64,000 nt of DNA from Purshia tridentata. Taxonomy: Eukaryota > Streptophyta > Magnoliopsida > Rosales > Rosaceae. Of this stretch, positions 13,601-28,900 are shown piece by piece (position 1 is the stretch's first letter; the number at the start of each line of letters is the position of its first letter). Where the stretch lies: contig QANT01007643.1 of NCBI GenBank assembly GCA_003254885.1, positions 1-64,000 on the forward strand. Reading direction: 5' to 3'. Under the pieces are notes generated by a model, which was not told the origin of the DNA, ran no database searches, and saw only the letters and a program-made list of their open reading frames with translations. The position numbers and the translations under genes were made by a program.

Positions 13601-16600
13601 AAAGGGGCTGCCGAGAGTACTAACCGCCTTTTCCTTGACAGTCATGTGGTGTTAAGATTGTGGTATATGCTTTTCTTATGTTGCTAGGATGAGTTGGGTG
13701 GTGCTACACTGGTATTATTCTCTTTTGTTGTTTTATTTGTCGAGAGGTTTTGTGCCTTTGGAGGTTGGGTGAAGGCTAAGGTGTTGTGGAGGAGTTCAGT
13801 GTAAGTAGTTTTCTTGGTTGCTTGGTCAGAAAGGAACAGTTTAATGTTTGAAGGTAAAGATGTGGAGGCAGTGAATCTCCTATTGGATAAGGCTAGATTC
13901 ATGGACAGTTCTTTCTTCCCACTAAACATGAATTGGAAGGCCGCTATCTCATGGGGAAGCCCTCAGAGATGCTTTAGGCATTGGTTTCATCCTCTTGTGT
14001 ACTGCTTGGCTGTATTTTGATTATCTTGTTGCTGAGGTTGTTGTTGTTTTGGCTACACTTCAAATTATACTCCTAAACTGGCTTCAGTGTTTTCTGTTAA
14101 AGTGGACTACTTGTTCATTGTACCTACTTTAGTACTTTATCTATCTTTATAAGTTTCAATTTCCTATCCAAACAAGAAAGAAAAAAAAAATAATATCAGA
14201 TTCTACTAGTTGGAACATGTGCTGATTGAATTTAGCTTTTCTTTACCTATAGAGTGTCTGACACCTTAAGAAAACCATGCATTTTTGTAAATTTGAATGA
14301 TGTTTATCATTTTAGCTCAGAACGTTTGACCTTTGGCTGGCTCCGTAGCCGCCGATGCAGGTTGAAAATGATTTTACATATGAGCTTGTCCAGCATTAGG
14401 TGTTTCAGTTACCATCTACATGAATAGCTCTGTTTCTATCACCTTTATACTTTTCTATTGTTCATTTCATACTCATTTGAGCATAGTCTTTCAACCTCTG
14501 ACATTGCATTTCTTCAATAATTTCATAGGTTGGTTGACTTGGTCCATCAGGATTTGTCATTGGCTGATCAATTTTCAAGGTTGAAGGTGAATGGTGTTCA
14601 ATCTCAGCTATGATTATCTGGAAGAGTGTAGATGATTATGTGGTCAAAGTTATGCAACTGACCTGTTCATTTGCATAGAATGAAATGCTTAGCTTCATTT
14701 TTTTTTTTTTTTTTTTGTGGTCATTTGTGAGGATTGGAGTCCCTTTCTTGTTTTTTTGGGGGTATTATTCCTGTGGAGGGCTTCCTTCCATTCTTTCTTA
14801 TAAATTACTTTTTCTTCCAGAATCTAATATTTCTTGTTAAAAAGTACAGCTAAAGGGTTGTGATTAAGAAAATGGTCTGGCACTTGCTGATTAAAATGTT
14901 ATTGACAAGTGATCTTAGTTCAGGATTTCACCCAACAATCATTAATCTTCCTCTTTTCAGTCAGTTAAAATACTTTTCAATAGAATACGTCACTGGGAAT
15001 CCTTGGTTTTGTGTGCCACTCATTTGCATTTTTTGTCCTACTTCTTGATGTTTAAAAATATTGACCATGGTCCAGGCTGAGATGGACCAGATTCTCGTCC
15101 ACACTATGGGCTGATTTAGGCTCAGATATTGAATTAAGTGTTGGCCTGGGTTGAGCTTGTTCTAAGGTCTTTGTATACATCTGGATTTGATATATGATAG
15201 TTTTGAACAATCTTATTCAAGTATTCTACCATAGCTTCTAAGTTAAGTTAATCACTTTTCACAGATTACTCAAAGCACTGTCCGGAAACTTCTGTCAACT
15301 CTGCCTCCTCCAGAATCTAATATGTTGCGTGTGGATTTTCGTTCAAATCATGTTCAGTATCTAAATAACTTGGAAGAAGATGATAGGTATAGGCGATGGA
15401 GGAATAATATAAATGAGGTGGATATATCGTTTCTTTCACTCACTCACTCTCTCTCTCTCTCTCTATCTAAGCTTTTGTTGGCATCACATGTCCATGGTTT
15501 TCTGGAAATATGATTTCTGCAATTTATTTTGTGTAGATTTTGATGCCAGTCTTCCCTGGTCAACTACGATATATTCGCAAAAACCTTTTCCATGCAGTTT
15601 CTGTTATTGATCCGGCATCCGTTTGTGGTCTTGAGGCAAGTTTTATGTCTCTCCGCCAAGTGCATATACTGTGATTTTCATGTTTCATATTATCTTTCTG
15701 GTGATACTTATAGTAATGATTTTTACTGTTAAATTTTTGCAGTCCGTTGACATGATTATGTCTTTGTATGAGAATAATTTTCCCATGAGATTTGCGGTTA
15801 TACTGTATTCTTCAGAATTCATCAAGAAGATTGAAACTAGTGGTGGTGGTGAGACATATTCATCTTCTGTGAAAGATGACAGTAGAATTGAGGAGGATAA
15901 GTCCAGCTTGGTAATTTCTTCTTGAGAATTTCTTATTTTGCCATTATTTTATGTATATTTAATTTCATACTATGCTTTAGCCACCTTCCGTATGTTCATG
16001 CTATCAACCCATTATAAAAGATATGCTCAAGTAGTCAATTCTTACAGCAGCAATTCTTAGTATGTTTCTCTTAGCAGAGGCTACTGAATTGTAAAGAAAC
16101 ACTTTGTTTTGCAGATTATACGTCTCTTCATTTATATCAAGGAGAATCATGGAATTCGAACAGCTTTTCAATTTTTGAGCAATGTACGTGTTTTCTGCCA
16201 TGCTGCTGTTGTATTTTTCTCCATATTCAAGAATAGTAATTTTATTGAAAAGATATTGAAATTCAGATATAATGATTGCTTCTCATCTACTGCTTTTCTG
16301 TTGTTTTTCTGCTTTCATGATGTTTCTGATGGACTTCTTGTTCATCTTGTTTTTGTGAACTCTTCTTTCTTTAAAAAATTGTTGTTTTTCTATTTAAAAA
16401 AATGATGTCAAAATTTTAAACCGTTTGTTGTGCACGCTTCTGTGTCTGTGTGTTTTATTCTCAAGTGTTACTTAACTATCTGTTTTTGCGGCTATTATTT
16501 TACTATATTTTAAAGCACCTAATCCTCGCTAAGCACACTGCTGAATTGTCTTGGTGTGCCATTTTGTTTATTTGTCTATCCTTTAATTCTTTGCCTTTTT

Positions 16601-19600
16601 AGGTTGACTATAGAAATGGACTTACTTTATCCTTTGTACCGTATAGTGGAGATGCATCATCCTTAGGAAAAGGGGCACTGTATCCTGAACCTGAACACAG
16701 TGACACATTCTTTACTAAATAATTAAATTTCATCTTAATATGTTTGGTCATTTTAAAATAGATAGACCTCATTTGGAGAGAGAACTTAGATATAGAAAGT
16801 ATCAGATAAAAAATATTTGCTTTTTTTCCTTTTTTAATTTTTCATTCAACTTCTCTTGTATTTAAAATTATTTCAAATGGTCTGTGTTCTCTAGTCATCT
16901 TATTGCGTAATGGTGATGCTGGTTGTACAGTAACATATTTTCATACTATCTTTGACTTGTAAGATAATGATGTGGGAAGTAATACGTCATATATCTTATA
17001 CCAAACGAGGTTACTCTGTTTGATTCTGTACACATGGCAGATAAATAAATTGCGGATTGAATCTGATGGTTCTGCCGATGTTGCTCTTGAAATGTACAAT
17101 GTGGAAGCAGCATTTGTAGAAACTGTATTGTAAGTGTTTATATATATGGTTGATTATCAATACCTGTATTCTAATGAGGATTTCCTGTGGAATAAAATAT
17201 GTATTCATTATTATTATTATTATTATTTCAAAATGAACTCAAACATGCTCTTATTCTCCCTTTTCTAGACCAAAGTCAAAATCTCCACCTCAAGATTTAT
17301 TACTAAAGCTGGAGAAGGAGCAAACTTACAAGGAACTTTCTCAAGAAAGCTCCATGTTCGTCTTTAAGCTGGGTTTGGCTAAGTTGCAGTGTTGCCTATT
17401 GATGAATGGACTTGTGTTGGATTCTAATGAGGTATTGTTTAAGATCTTACAATAAATATTTTCCTTATCTAAGGATTGGGTAAAGTGCTCATTACCCAAT
17501 CTTAGTCCCACCAACCCGGTGTCCTGGGAGGGAAGATCTATCAGCAGTTGTAATGATTAGTGTTTTCACATAAATTGGCTCATCCAGAATTGATTGCAGT
17601 TGACAGCCTGCAGCTCCCTAGAACTGCAGCGGACAATAGCTCCATCTTGAAGCTTAAATTATTGTTGAGTTTCTATGCTATCTGAATTTTTGATTGATCT
17701 TATTGGACTCTCTATCTTGTTTAATTAATCCCTTTAAGAGCCCTGACCATTGATGGCTATAGTTAAACTCAGTAATCTTTGCACATCTCATAATAGGGGA
17801 TAAGAATTCCTGATTTGGCTTTAGAAGGCAGAATCTTAACATGCAATATGCAATATCAAACTTTGTTATTCTTGTTCACACCTTTACTTTGGATTTTTTT
17901 GCCAGTCATCTTCAGTTTTATCCATTTATGTCTTCAATAATTTGCTTTCTGTAATTATTGTTAGTCAGCTACATTGTGGCATCAAAATTGAGTGTTATGC
18001 TCTTTTCATAGATGTTATAAACTATAATTCTTTCTCATTTACATTGATCAGGAGGCTCTTATAAATTCCATGAATGATGAGCTGCCCAAAATACAGGAGC
18101 AAGTTTACTATGGGCATATAAATTCTCATACAGATGTTCTCGACAAATTTCTATCAGAAAGTGGTACTACTCGCTATAATCCACAGGTGAAGATTTTAAA
18201 ATAATTTTATTGAAAATTTACAATGATAGTTAGAGTCATGATGGTATATGTATCTCAATGGTTTAACATGTAGTGTGTTTTTATAGATTATTTCTGGTGG
18301 GAAACCAAGGTTCGTTTCTCTCTGTACATCTGCTCTTGGAGGGGAAGGTGTCTTAAATGATATTAACTATTTGCATTCTCCTGAGAGTAAGCTGTTTTAA
18401 GTAAAATCCTTTAAGTCATGCATACAATGTTGCTTACTAATTCTGACAAATGGTTTATTTTATTCCACCCAGCTATGGATGATTTGAAGCCTGTGACTCA
18501 TCTTCTAGCTGTTGATGTCGCATCAAAGAAAGGGATTAAGTTGCTTCATGAAGGCTTATACTCTCTGGTTGAGTTTACACTAATCTTTCTCTTGCTTTCT
18601 TCAATTTAATCTGATATCTTTGCTGTCATCATTTTACCATAAATATGTTCATCACCATCATCACAATTATTGTTGTTTTTTTATCTTTTGTATGTATTTA
18701 TTTTAATTTAATGCAGATGGAAGGGTCTAATGGGGCTCGAGTAGGTGTGCTTTTCAGTGTCAATCAGGATGCTGATGTTTTTAGTCTCCTATTTGTGAAG
18801 GCATTTGAAATCACTGCATCCTCATATAGGTTTGTATGCTTATGAAAGCTTAATGGGTCATAAGTCAATGAATACATGATGCATGTTAATTTTTCAAGGG
18901 CTTCTTATGCAGCCATAAGAAAAAGGTGTTAGACTTCTTGGGCAAGATGTGCTCCTTCTATGAACATAAATACATGCTTGCATCATCTGAAGCTGTTGAG
19001 AGCACTCAAATATTTATAGATAAAGTCTGTGAGTTGGCTGAGGCTAATGGGCTATCATCAAAAGCCTATAGGGATCCTCTTTCTGAATTTTCTGCTGACC
19101 AATTCAGAAAACATTTGAATAAGGTATACGATTAGTTTTGTGCTTTGGCTTTTTCTTTTATTGAATTCTAGTGCATGTAAGGTCACTACTTTCATTTGAT
19201 GTCTACTGTCCTGAACTCCTGATAGGCATTGGTCTCTTATAGCTCCTTGCAAATAGCTATCTGGATGGGATCCTTTCTACACTTATTTTCTTTTTTCAGG
19301 GCTTGCAATGTCTTTAGAAATCATTTTGACTGTATCTAGTTTTGGTGGTCTTCAGGTGGCACAATTTTTGTATAGGCAACTTGGCATTGAATCTGGTGTT
19401 AATGCGGTCATTACTAATGGAAGGGTGAGTCTTCTGTGTAGACTTTTTACTTAGTTGGAAGTCATACTAAATGTTATGTCAATTTTGTGGATAAATAAGA
19501 ATAGATTTGTTGGACCAATTTCTCAACTTTAATTTACTTATACTAATGTGTGCCTTTTCCAATATTTTTTAATACTTAAATTATAGTCTAAAGCTTAAGT

Positions 19601-19938
19601 TTATTTTTAATAGTTATCTTTGCATCAAGTTTTTGTATCTATGCACCTATGCCTATATTAATGACATCGTTTGTCTGATAGGTGACACTTGTAAATGATG
19701 AGAGCACATTCTTGAGCCATGATTTACATCTTCTAGAGTCTCTGGAATTTACACAGAGAATAAAGCACATTGTGGAAATTATTGAAGAAGTGAAGTGGCA
19801 GGATGTGGATCCCGACACACTAACAAGGTTTGCTAGTTAAAAAAACCTTCTTCTGACATCCTAAAACAGCTGCAAGTTTTTAACCTAACCATTGTGGAGT
19901 ATTTTTAATTTCTGGGTATTTTAGGGTATTTCATCTGC

Positions 19939-19975
<37 letters not shown>

Positions 19976-22900
19976 TTCTCTCTAGCTTCTCTTTGAGATT
20001 TAACTTTTCAACTGGATTTCAAATGGGCTTTTCACTAGGTTATTCCATCTGAATTTCAAATGGGTTTGGTTTTTGTTTTCTTTATTAAATGGGCTTGAGT
20101 TTATATTGGGTTAAGTTAATTTGCCTTTTTTGTTCTTACACAACAGGTTTTGGATTGGTTTCAAAATGGGCTTACATCATGTGAATTGACATTAAACTTT
20201 CTGGTCAATCATTTTTTTTATATTTTTTATTCTGGATATATTTCTATTTTCCAAATCACAAAAAGTAACGTAATTTAATTTATAATTATAAATGATGTAA
20301 ATAAAAATAAATTATAGTTCTTGTTCTAATTTTTTTATATATTAGAGTTTCAATTGATAAATGTTTTTTTGTTATGCGTATGAACACAGTTTTATCTACA
20401 AGCATACACAATTATTTGTATGCATAATATAGTGTTTCAGTGGGGTACCCCTTTTTCCACCATGCATGTTATATATTTGAAATAGGATTTACTATTTGAA
20501 TTTTTATTTCATACATTATTGATTGATTTAACATTTTTGTCATATAAAATCAAAATTTTCTTTGTTTAAGTGGATTTCCATTGTTTTAGTGACTTTTACC
20601 GATATTTCCATTGATATTTCTCTAAATTTGGACTCTCCATATTTCTACCAATGTTGATATTTTTCATACTTGTCAGAAAAGTGCACTGTATTCATCAATA
20701 TACCATTTTATGAATTTTACTAGTTTAATTGATGCACTGTATTCATGCTTGTCTGAAAAGTGCACTGTATTTCTATCATAGATATACCATTTTATGAATT
20801 TTACTAGTATAATTGATGAATTAATAATTGCGTTAACATTTTTGTTTATTTTGTTCAAAAGTTCAATGTTCCCAATAAAAGATCTGTTTGCAGTCAATTT
20901 TTACTGATATTCCTTTGATATTTCTGTAAATCCAAGTCACAAGATCATATCAACATCAGTGTTTTCATAATTGATGACGACATTCGTGGCTATTTGTTTT
21001 TTGATATTTTCTCTTCACTAGAATTTCATTTCCATTTTGTAATTTGCATTCTTGAAACTGACACCATCTTATTCATTCATCATTTTACTTTTATTCAAGT
21101 AAAGACTAATGTCTTTAAAATGGTACTCGCAGCAAATTCATTAGTGATACTATAATGTTTGTGTCATCTTCAATGGCAATGCGGGATCGAAGTTCTGAAG
21201 GTGCACGCTTCGACATTTTGAATGCACAGTATAGGTAAACAAACATTTGCTTCTTTGAGCGGATATATGGGACAATTACAACCTAGAAGGCTCATTACAA
21301 TTTTGTTTTAAAATACCGTGTAAACATTTTGAAATTATAATTAGATATCTAATATTTTAAAGAACTGTTTGTGACAATATAAATTTTTTTGCCTACTATT
21401 TGAAGAATATTACTTTGTGATGACTTATTTTTTCTTGATAACTACAATAGTTTTTTGGTACAAATTAGAACAACTCATTATTTCATGGGATCAAATATAT
21501 TTATCTTTTTATGGTAAATAAATAATTTTTATAATATATATTTCTCTTTTTAACTTGAGATAGATACCTTTTAAGTTAATTTGACTTTCATTTTTAATTT
21601 TTTAAGTTGTTTTTTCTGGTCAATATGTCCTGAACTAAGAGATGGATTATCTGATTTCTGAAGGGAATGACTTCATGGTAAAAATGTTTCTAATGAAAGT
21701 GTAAAATCTTTTTATTGTGAAAAAACAAACAAGCCCTTAAAAGTAGGCATTTGATTGTAATTTCCAAAATTGGAACCCATATTTTGGAAACTGAAATCGA
21801 ATGAGGCATCTAGTTGTAATTTTCGAATATTTGTTTATCTGCTTATTGTTTTACTTATGTGGTGTACAAAAGTAGAACTTTTGACATATATGAACAGTGG
21901 TTATGGTTCTTAGTGGTGATTCTTATGGATAAGTTGGGGTCTATAAAATTCTAGATTATGTGATTTCATTGTTCCGTTATATCTTACACTTCTTTTCTAC
22001 TTATCCTTTACAGTGCCATTGTTTTGAACAATGAAAACTCTAGTATTCATATCGATGCAGTTATTGATCCTTTAAGTCCAGTTGGACAGAAGCTATCATC
22101 AATTCTTCGGGTTCTTTGGAAGTACATTAGGCCTAGCATGAGGATTGTACTAAATCCGTTGGTGAGTATTATTTGCTCAATCAATTTTCCTTAATATATG
22201 TGATAACATAGTCTTCTTTACTTATTTATGTGTTCTTTTCATTCTACTGTGTTTGTTATGTACGTTTTTTGTTTTAATCTTTGATGTTATCTTATCTGAC
22301 AACCATTACCTCCAAGCTTTTTGCTTTACAAGAGGAGCCTAACAACACAAATTGCTTTTCTATATTTTCCAATATTCCCTTGTCTTTCTTACCCAAACAA
22401 AGGGACTGAAAAACAATCTCTCTACTGCATTTTTTCCTCGTCAATTTTTTCTTTCTTTCTTTACTTCCATTGCATATATGGATGACCTTGTATTTACACG
22501 TCTGATGTGCTCTGAATTTCTAGTATGGAAAAAGATTTAGTGATGGTAATTTGTTACCACGTACAAGCCTGACTTAAAAATGTTATAAAAGGCTTAGTTT
22601 TTCTTACCAGTGTTTGGGCCAGTTGACCTACCGAACACAATAAAATTAGTAATATTCAAGTTGCTCTACCAAATGCAAAATTGACTCATGATTAGCGCAA
22701 TCTTTTTTCTTTTTTCTTTTTTTCTGTTTTTTTGATAAGAAATAGATTCATTAGTGGAAATGAAAGAGTACACGACAGAGGAAAAGGTGTCCACTTGCCT
22801 ACAGATCCTTAAATTCCCTAAGAACAAAGACCAGCACACAAATTTTAACAAAATAGAAAAAAACACTCAACTTTCCTGTCAGACAATAAAAGAAGCCCAT

Positions 22901-25900
22901 AAGGACTGTGAAGACCGGACCCTCTCCCACAAATGATCAACACTTCTTTACCCCTAACATTACTAAATATTCTTCTATTTCTCTCTCCCAAACTACTCAA
23001 AAAACAGCCTTCATAGCACACCTCCCCAGCACCATACCCAAACTTCTCATGATTGTCTCAACCAGTAAATCATAATATAGATTGATGTTAATAATGATCC
23101 AAATCTATGTTGACCATCTGCAATAAAGAATTATATTACATGTGTTCTGGATAGAAATTACGTTATAATAGCTAACTAATGGAAAAGAAGAGTAGTTGTA
23201 AAATTAAAATATCAAAGTGTCAGATTTATGTTTTTTTTTATTTCCTTTTTTGTGTTGTTACTTGTTTTACATTCAAGTTGTTTATGAGGTCTGATTTTCA
23301 CAATAAATTTAGAGGTTGATTTGACATTTCACGTAGTTCCTATGTGTTGACAATACCGTTTTTGACCCACAAAGATTATTGCTACTGTGAAACCAAATAT
23401 GATGTTTGGTCAGTTTTCAGTTCACCTGCTACTGTGAAAGTATTTTGTGGTTGTAGGCGTAAATGTTTCTTTCTTTGTTCTTGCTAATACAGTACTGTTA
23501 ATATTGTCCAATTTCTAAAATTTGCATTCTTGGCAGAGTTCTCTCGTTGATCTTCCTCTGAAGAATTACTACAGATACGTAATACCAACAGTGGTATGCC
23601 TGATGATTGATTCTTTATAAGCCTAAAACTGTTGTTTCCCCTGGAATCTAGCCTCCTGTTTCAGACTCTCAGTTGTGCCGTATTTGCAGGATGACTTCAG
23701 TGGCACTGACTACATGATAAATGGGCCAAAAGCTTTTTTTGCAAACATGCCACTGTCCAAAACCCTCACTATGAATCTTGATGTTCCTGATCCTTGGCTT
23801 GTTGAGCCTGTTATTGCAGTGTGAGTTTCATTTTCAATGCAGAAGTTCTTAGTTGTCATACTGCCATTAACTCTGCTCTGAACAATATGTGGAAGAATTT
23901 ATGTTGTGACTTACACTTTTCATTACTGCCCTTTCCTAAATTAGTTTCTAATTATACACAGCCATGACTTGGATAATATTTTGCTTGAGAATCTTGGTGA
24001 GACACGGACATTACAAGCTGTGTTTGAACTTGAAGCTCTTGTTCTTACGGGTATGGTTATGTTTTCTTGGGAGTAAATTGTAACTTGGTGCTAGCTTGTA
24101 TTTTACTCCAAGCTAATGGTGAGGTGAGGGATTACCAACTATGTTGTCACATTTATTGACAAGCCATCTTAACTAGGTCATTGTTCTGAGAAAGACCATG
24201 ATCCTCCCCGAGGGCTTCAGTTGATTATTGGTACTAAGAGTACACCCCACTTGGTTGATACTCTGGTGATGGCCAACCTGGGATATTGGCAAATGAAAGT
24301 CTCTCCTGGGGTTTGGTACTTGCAGCTTGCTCCAGGTAGAAGTTCTGAACTTTATGTTCTGAAGGAGGATGGTGATGGAAGTCAGAGCAAGACATTATCA
24401 AAACGTATCACCATAAATGATTTGCGCGGTAAAGTAGTTCACTTGGAAGTAGCAAAGAAAAAGGGCAAGGAGCATGAGAAGTTGCTGGTTCCTGATAGCG
24501 ATGACAATTCACAGGATAATAACGAGGTGGGTTCTGGTTGTTATTAGATGTGGATTATTATCCTAGTTCCTACTTTAGTGTGTAGTCTTACAAATGTTTT
24601 TTTGTTGTATTGTTGTAGGGAAATAGCTGGAACTCCAACTTCTTGAAATGGGCTTCTGGTTTTATTGGTGGCAGTGAGCACTCAAAAAAGAGTGAAAGTA
24701 CTTCAGTGGTGAGGAATTTTAGTTCTTCCTTTCTTTTCTTAACGAGAATGTGTTATCATTGTTGAGCTACATTTATTTCTATTTTCTGTATTCAATAGCA
24801 CTTTACCATGTGTCATATTTCTATTGTAAATATAATGATTGTATTAATAAACTATAACGATTAATATGGACCAGCAGTCCACAGATTAAGAACTACCCAC
24901 TGTCTAAAGAAACCATCAAAGAACCAAATGGTAGTCCTTTTCCGTACCACAATCACTTCATTTCTAGTGAAGGGAGGAATCAATCCCCGACTCTTGTGTG
25001 GAAGCTAGATATTTTACCTTCTGAGCCATTAATATAACTTTTTCCAACTTTATTTGATCTACTGATTAACTGAATTCACAATTTCACTCAGTACCTTGCC
25101 ATGTCTTCGTAAATAAACATGTAAGCATGATTAAGTTGATTGTGACTTCATCTTCTTAAATTCAAACCGCATTATCAACATGATTATTGTCAATATTCCT
25201 CTCATGCAACTGAAAATATGGTGGGTTCAGCAGAGATGGTGATATAAGTTAATGATATTCAAGTTACTTTTGTATAGTAGAAAAATTTCTGGAGTATTAT
25301 TCTTCTTCTAATGGGAGGTATTTATTCATTATTCATTATACAAGGTTACAGAAAAAGGAAAGTATAGGAATTCCTAGTAATTACAAGAAATTACAACTAA
25401 TCAAAGCTATCCTAAAACTATAAGTAACTATACAACTCACTCCAACAACTATCCCCTTCATGATATCCTTTGGGAGATTCTACGGTGTGTAACTTGTTAG
25501 TGTTTACTCACATAATGCTTCTGATTGATTTGACCTTACGCTATTATTCATTATAAATCTCATCGCTATATATTGATGGTTATATTATTGGGATGAGTAA
25601 ACCTTCCATGAATCAAAAATAATATCAATTCCAATTAGACTGTGGTTATGTTTGATTAATACCTTTTCTAATCTGCTTTTGGATTATAAAAACCTTGCAA
25701 TTTTTTCCTCCTTAGGAGCAAGGAAAGGGTGGGCGACATGGAAAAACGATTAATATTTTTTCTATTGCTTCTGGACACCTGTAAGTGTTTCTTCGTTATT
25801 GATCTTCATCTGCTTATCCACCTTAAGCTTCTTTTAACAGTCTTTCTGTGGTGAATATAATTGAGTCCATGATGGCTTGTGCATCACTCTTTGGTTTATC

Positions 25901-28900
25901 AACATTTTCATACATATCTGCCTTGTATTATATATGGAGAGTAGAATGTACACTTCCAAATGATCTAAATGTCACAGTCATGATGCAGTGGGATACTACT
26001 GGAATAATTAAGTACCTGACTAACATTTAAAAAACCTCATTCTTGTTCTTGTTCAGATATTGATGCTAATTTTATTTATTGCTTCCTATATGTTTCATTG
26101 TATCTGTATTTCTTCACTGTTCAAGAAATACTGGAAAATATTTGTGATTCAGCTTGAAAGTTGTACAATTAATAAATTTGTTGGGGTTCACCATGCTTAT
26201 TACTTGTTAGTCATAAGTCCTCATTTTCCAAGATCGTAGAGATGAGAGATCTTACTATATTGTCAATGCTCTAACTTAAAAATTTATTTAAATCATGGTC
26301 ATTCTTTGGGCTAATGTTGGTAAAAGGGTGACCCTGTGCATGATATTTTGGTGGATTTGTTTTTAATGGACATGTTGTCCATCATCCTTGTACTCCTTTT
26401 ATTTCTAACAAGTGTTTTGGTTTCTTTAAAAAAAACCAATGCCTTTATGAGGATTTGGAAATTGGTATTTGAATATGTAATAATGATGTAACAACATCAT
26501 TATTAAATGTAATAATGATGTAACAACATCATTATTAAATGTAATAATGTGCTAAATATTATTTTAAACTGTTATTGTCATAAAATACGTAAGAACAACA
26601 ACAATCTAAACAATGATAATAATGATCTTGATAATGATCATCACCACCACCATCATCATGGTCTGACTTTGCCTTATTTTAATATATCAATTAAGTATGT
26701 GATCTTTTCATGACTCTCTCGTGATATATTTTGGCAGATATGAACGTTTTCTGAAAATCATGATTTTAAGTGTCTTGAAGAACACCCGTCGTCCAGTTAA
26801 ATTCTGGTTCATAAAGAACTATCTCTCTCCTCAGTTCAAGGTTGTAAATGTTTAAGTGGTATATATGTCAAGGTTTTGTATTACCTACGGAGAAGAAATG
26901 AGACAGCTTAACATGGATGCTTGGTCGTTATAATTATGTGCAGGATGTGATTCCACTTATGGCTGAAGAATATGGTTTTGAGTATGAACTAATCACCTAC
27001 AAGTGGCCTACATGGCTGCACAAGCAAAAAGAAAAGCAACGAATTATTTGGGCCTATAAAATCTTGTTCCTTGATGTTATCTTCCCCCTTTCTTTGGAGA
27101 AGGTATTGGTATTTCATAGTTTGTAAGACTACATGCTTATTGCATGATCATCTCTGGTTGCTTATAAATTTGATATATGTGTTGCAGGTCATTTTTGTTG
27201 ACGCAGATCAGGTTGTCAGGGCAGACATGGGAGAGCTCTATGATATGGATATAAAAGGAAGGCCTCTTGCATATACTCCATTTTGTGACAACAACAAGGA
27301 TATGGATGGATATCGATTTTGGAGACAAGTAGTTACCTATAAATACCTTTCCTCTTCTTCAGTTTCTATAATTTTTATGCATTCATCAAACACTTTAATT
27401 TTTTGTTACTAATTCTTTTGGGTCTGTGACTATTAAAATGGATGACCATGTTAATTTGTCATTGATTGCCTTTGCTTCTTTTGTCATTTTTTTTTTTTTT
27501 TTTCGAACAGGGTTTCTGGAAAGAACACTTACGGGGGAAATCCTACCATATTAGGTAAGTGCGTGCTTTTGTTGACATTGTTTATAAGTTGGACATTTTT
27601 AAGTGATAATAAACTTGTTCTAGTTGTGATTTCTCAAAAACTTAATCTAATATGGTAAAAATCTAAATGATAAAACAAAGATACTGAAAGTTGGCATATT
27701 CTAATGGAGCATACCAGAAGTTCAGCAAATCTGTGGAAAATAAAAAAATATAGTTTCCCAAGTCAGGTAAAACAAAAGCTTACAAAACAGACGAAGAAGA
27801 CTGAATAAGTGCTGAGTCTCCAAATTATCTTAGCCCTAAATCATCGAAATTTCATCCAAGAACATCAAGAAAGATACTAATAAGAAACCTTGGATAACAG
27901 TTTTTACCTTAATTTCTTGCTGAAATTCCTTCTTCAATCCTTAATGACTCTAACTTGATCAAAGTAAAAGATTTTCCTTCAATTTCAACGTGATACAGGT
28001 TTATCATTTTCCCATTGTAGAACTCAACCATTGCGAGTATCCAATGAAGTAAAGGTACTGGAAATAAATTTCCACACTGTTCGGGAACCGCAGAAGACGA
28101 AAAAAAATATCTGGGATTGGCTAGAACATAAATAGACCAGTGGAAATTTGGACCCCATAGCAGACAACAAAATATAGCCCAGATGAAACACCAGCCAAAC
28201 AGCAAATAGTTGGACCAAATTAACAGCCTTGGGTAAAAATAAAAAATAAAAAATAAATTTTTAAACAGCACAAATAGAAACATGAAGAGCCGGAAAAATC
28301 AACCTACCAAAGCCGCCAAAGAACCCAGCAGGTCAAATCCTAAGAGCTACTAATAAAAGAATAATTTTAGCTTTATACATTGGTTTCCACCTGAACTTAT
28401 AATCTTTTGCTCTGAAACCATGATAAATGTTTGTTAGTTAAGCAGGATTTCCAAAAGCTTTAAGTATTGGGATGTGAGCCAAATATTATGTTCTATGCTA
28501 ACAATAGGGAAAAACCTGTGGAGTTGACATGTTGATTTTCTGCAGTGCTTTGTATGTTGTTGATTTGAAGAAATTTCGAGAGACTGCAGCCGGAGATAAT
28601 CTGAGAGTTTTCTATGAGACTCTTAGTAAGGACCCAAACAGTCTATCTAATTTGGATCAGGCAAGCTCTTAAGTTTCTGATGAACATTTCTTTTGATTGC
28701 GCTGTCATGTATTTACTCTTCCAGTCATCATGTATTCCTAAATGCTAGCTGTAGGATGAGGGCAATGAATGTATATATTCTAACTGTACTCTCATAAACG
28801 TGCCTAAACACCTCAAGTGGGCCCAACATGTGGAACACTTTATTAATTAACATGGAAGTGGATCAAGGTAGGGATTTGAACATTGGGCCAGCTGCTCCGA

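Noticed and set aside
13684-14020. Open frames on both strands
   Set aside because: Remnant of the LINE C-terminal region, broken upstream; not a host gene.
27909-28283. 124-codon minus-strand frame in UGGT intron 34
   Set aside because: Hydrophobic, low-information translation of an intron; no domain and no splice logic.
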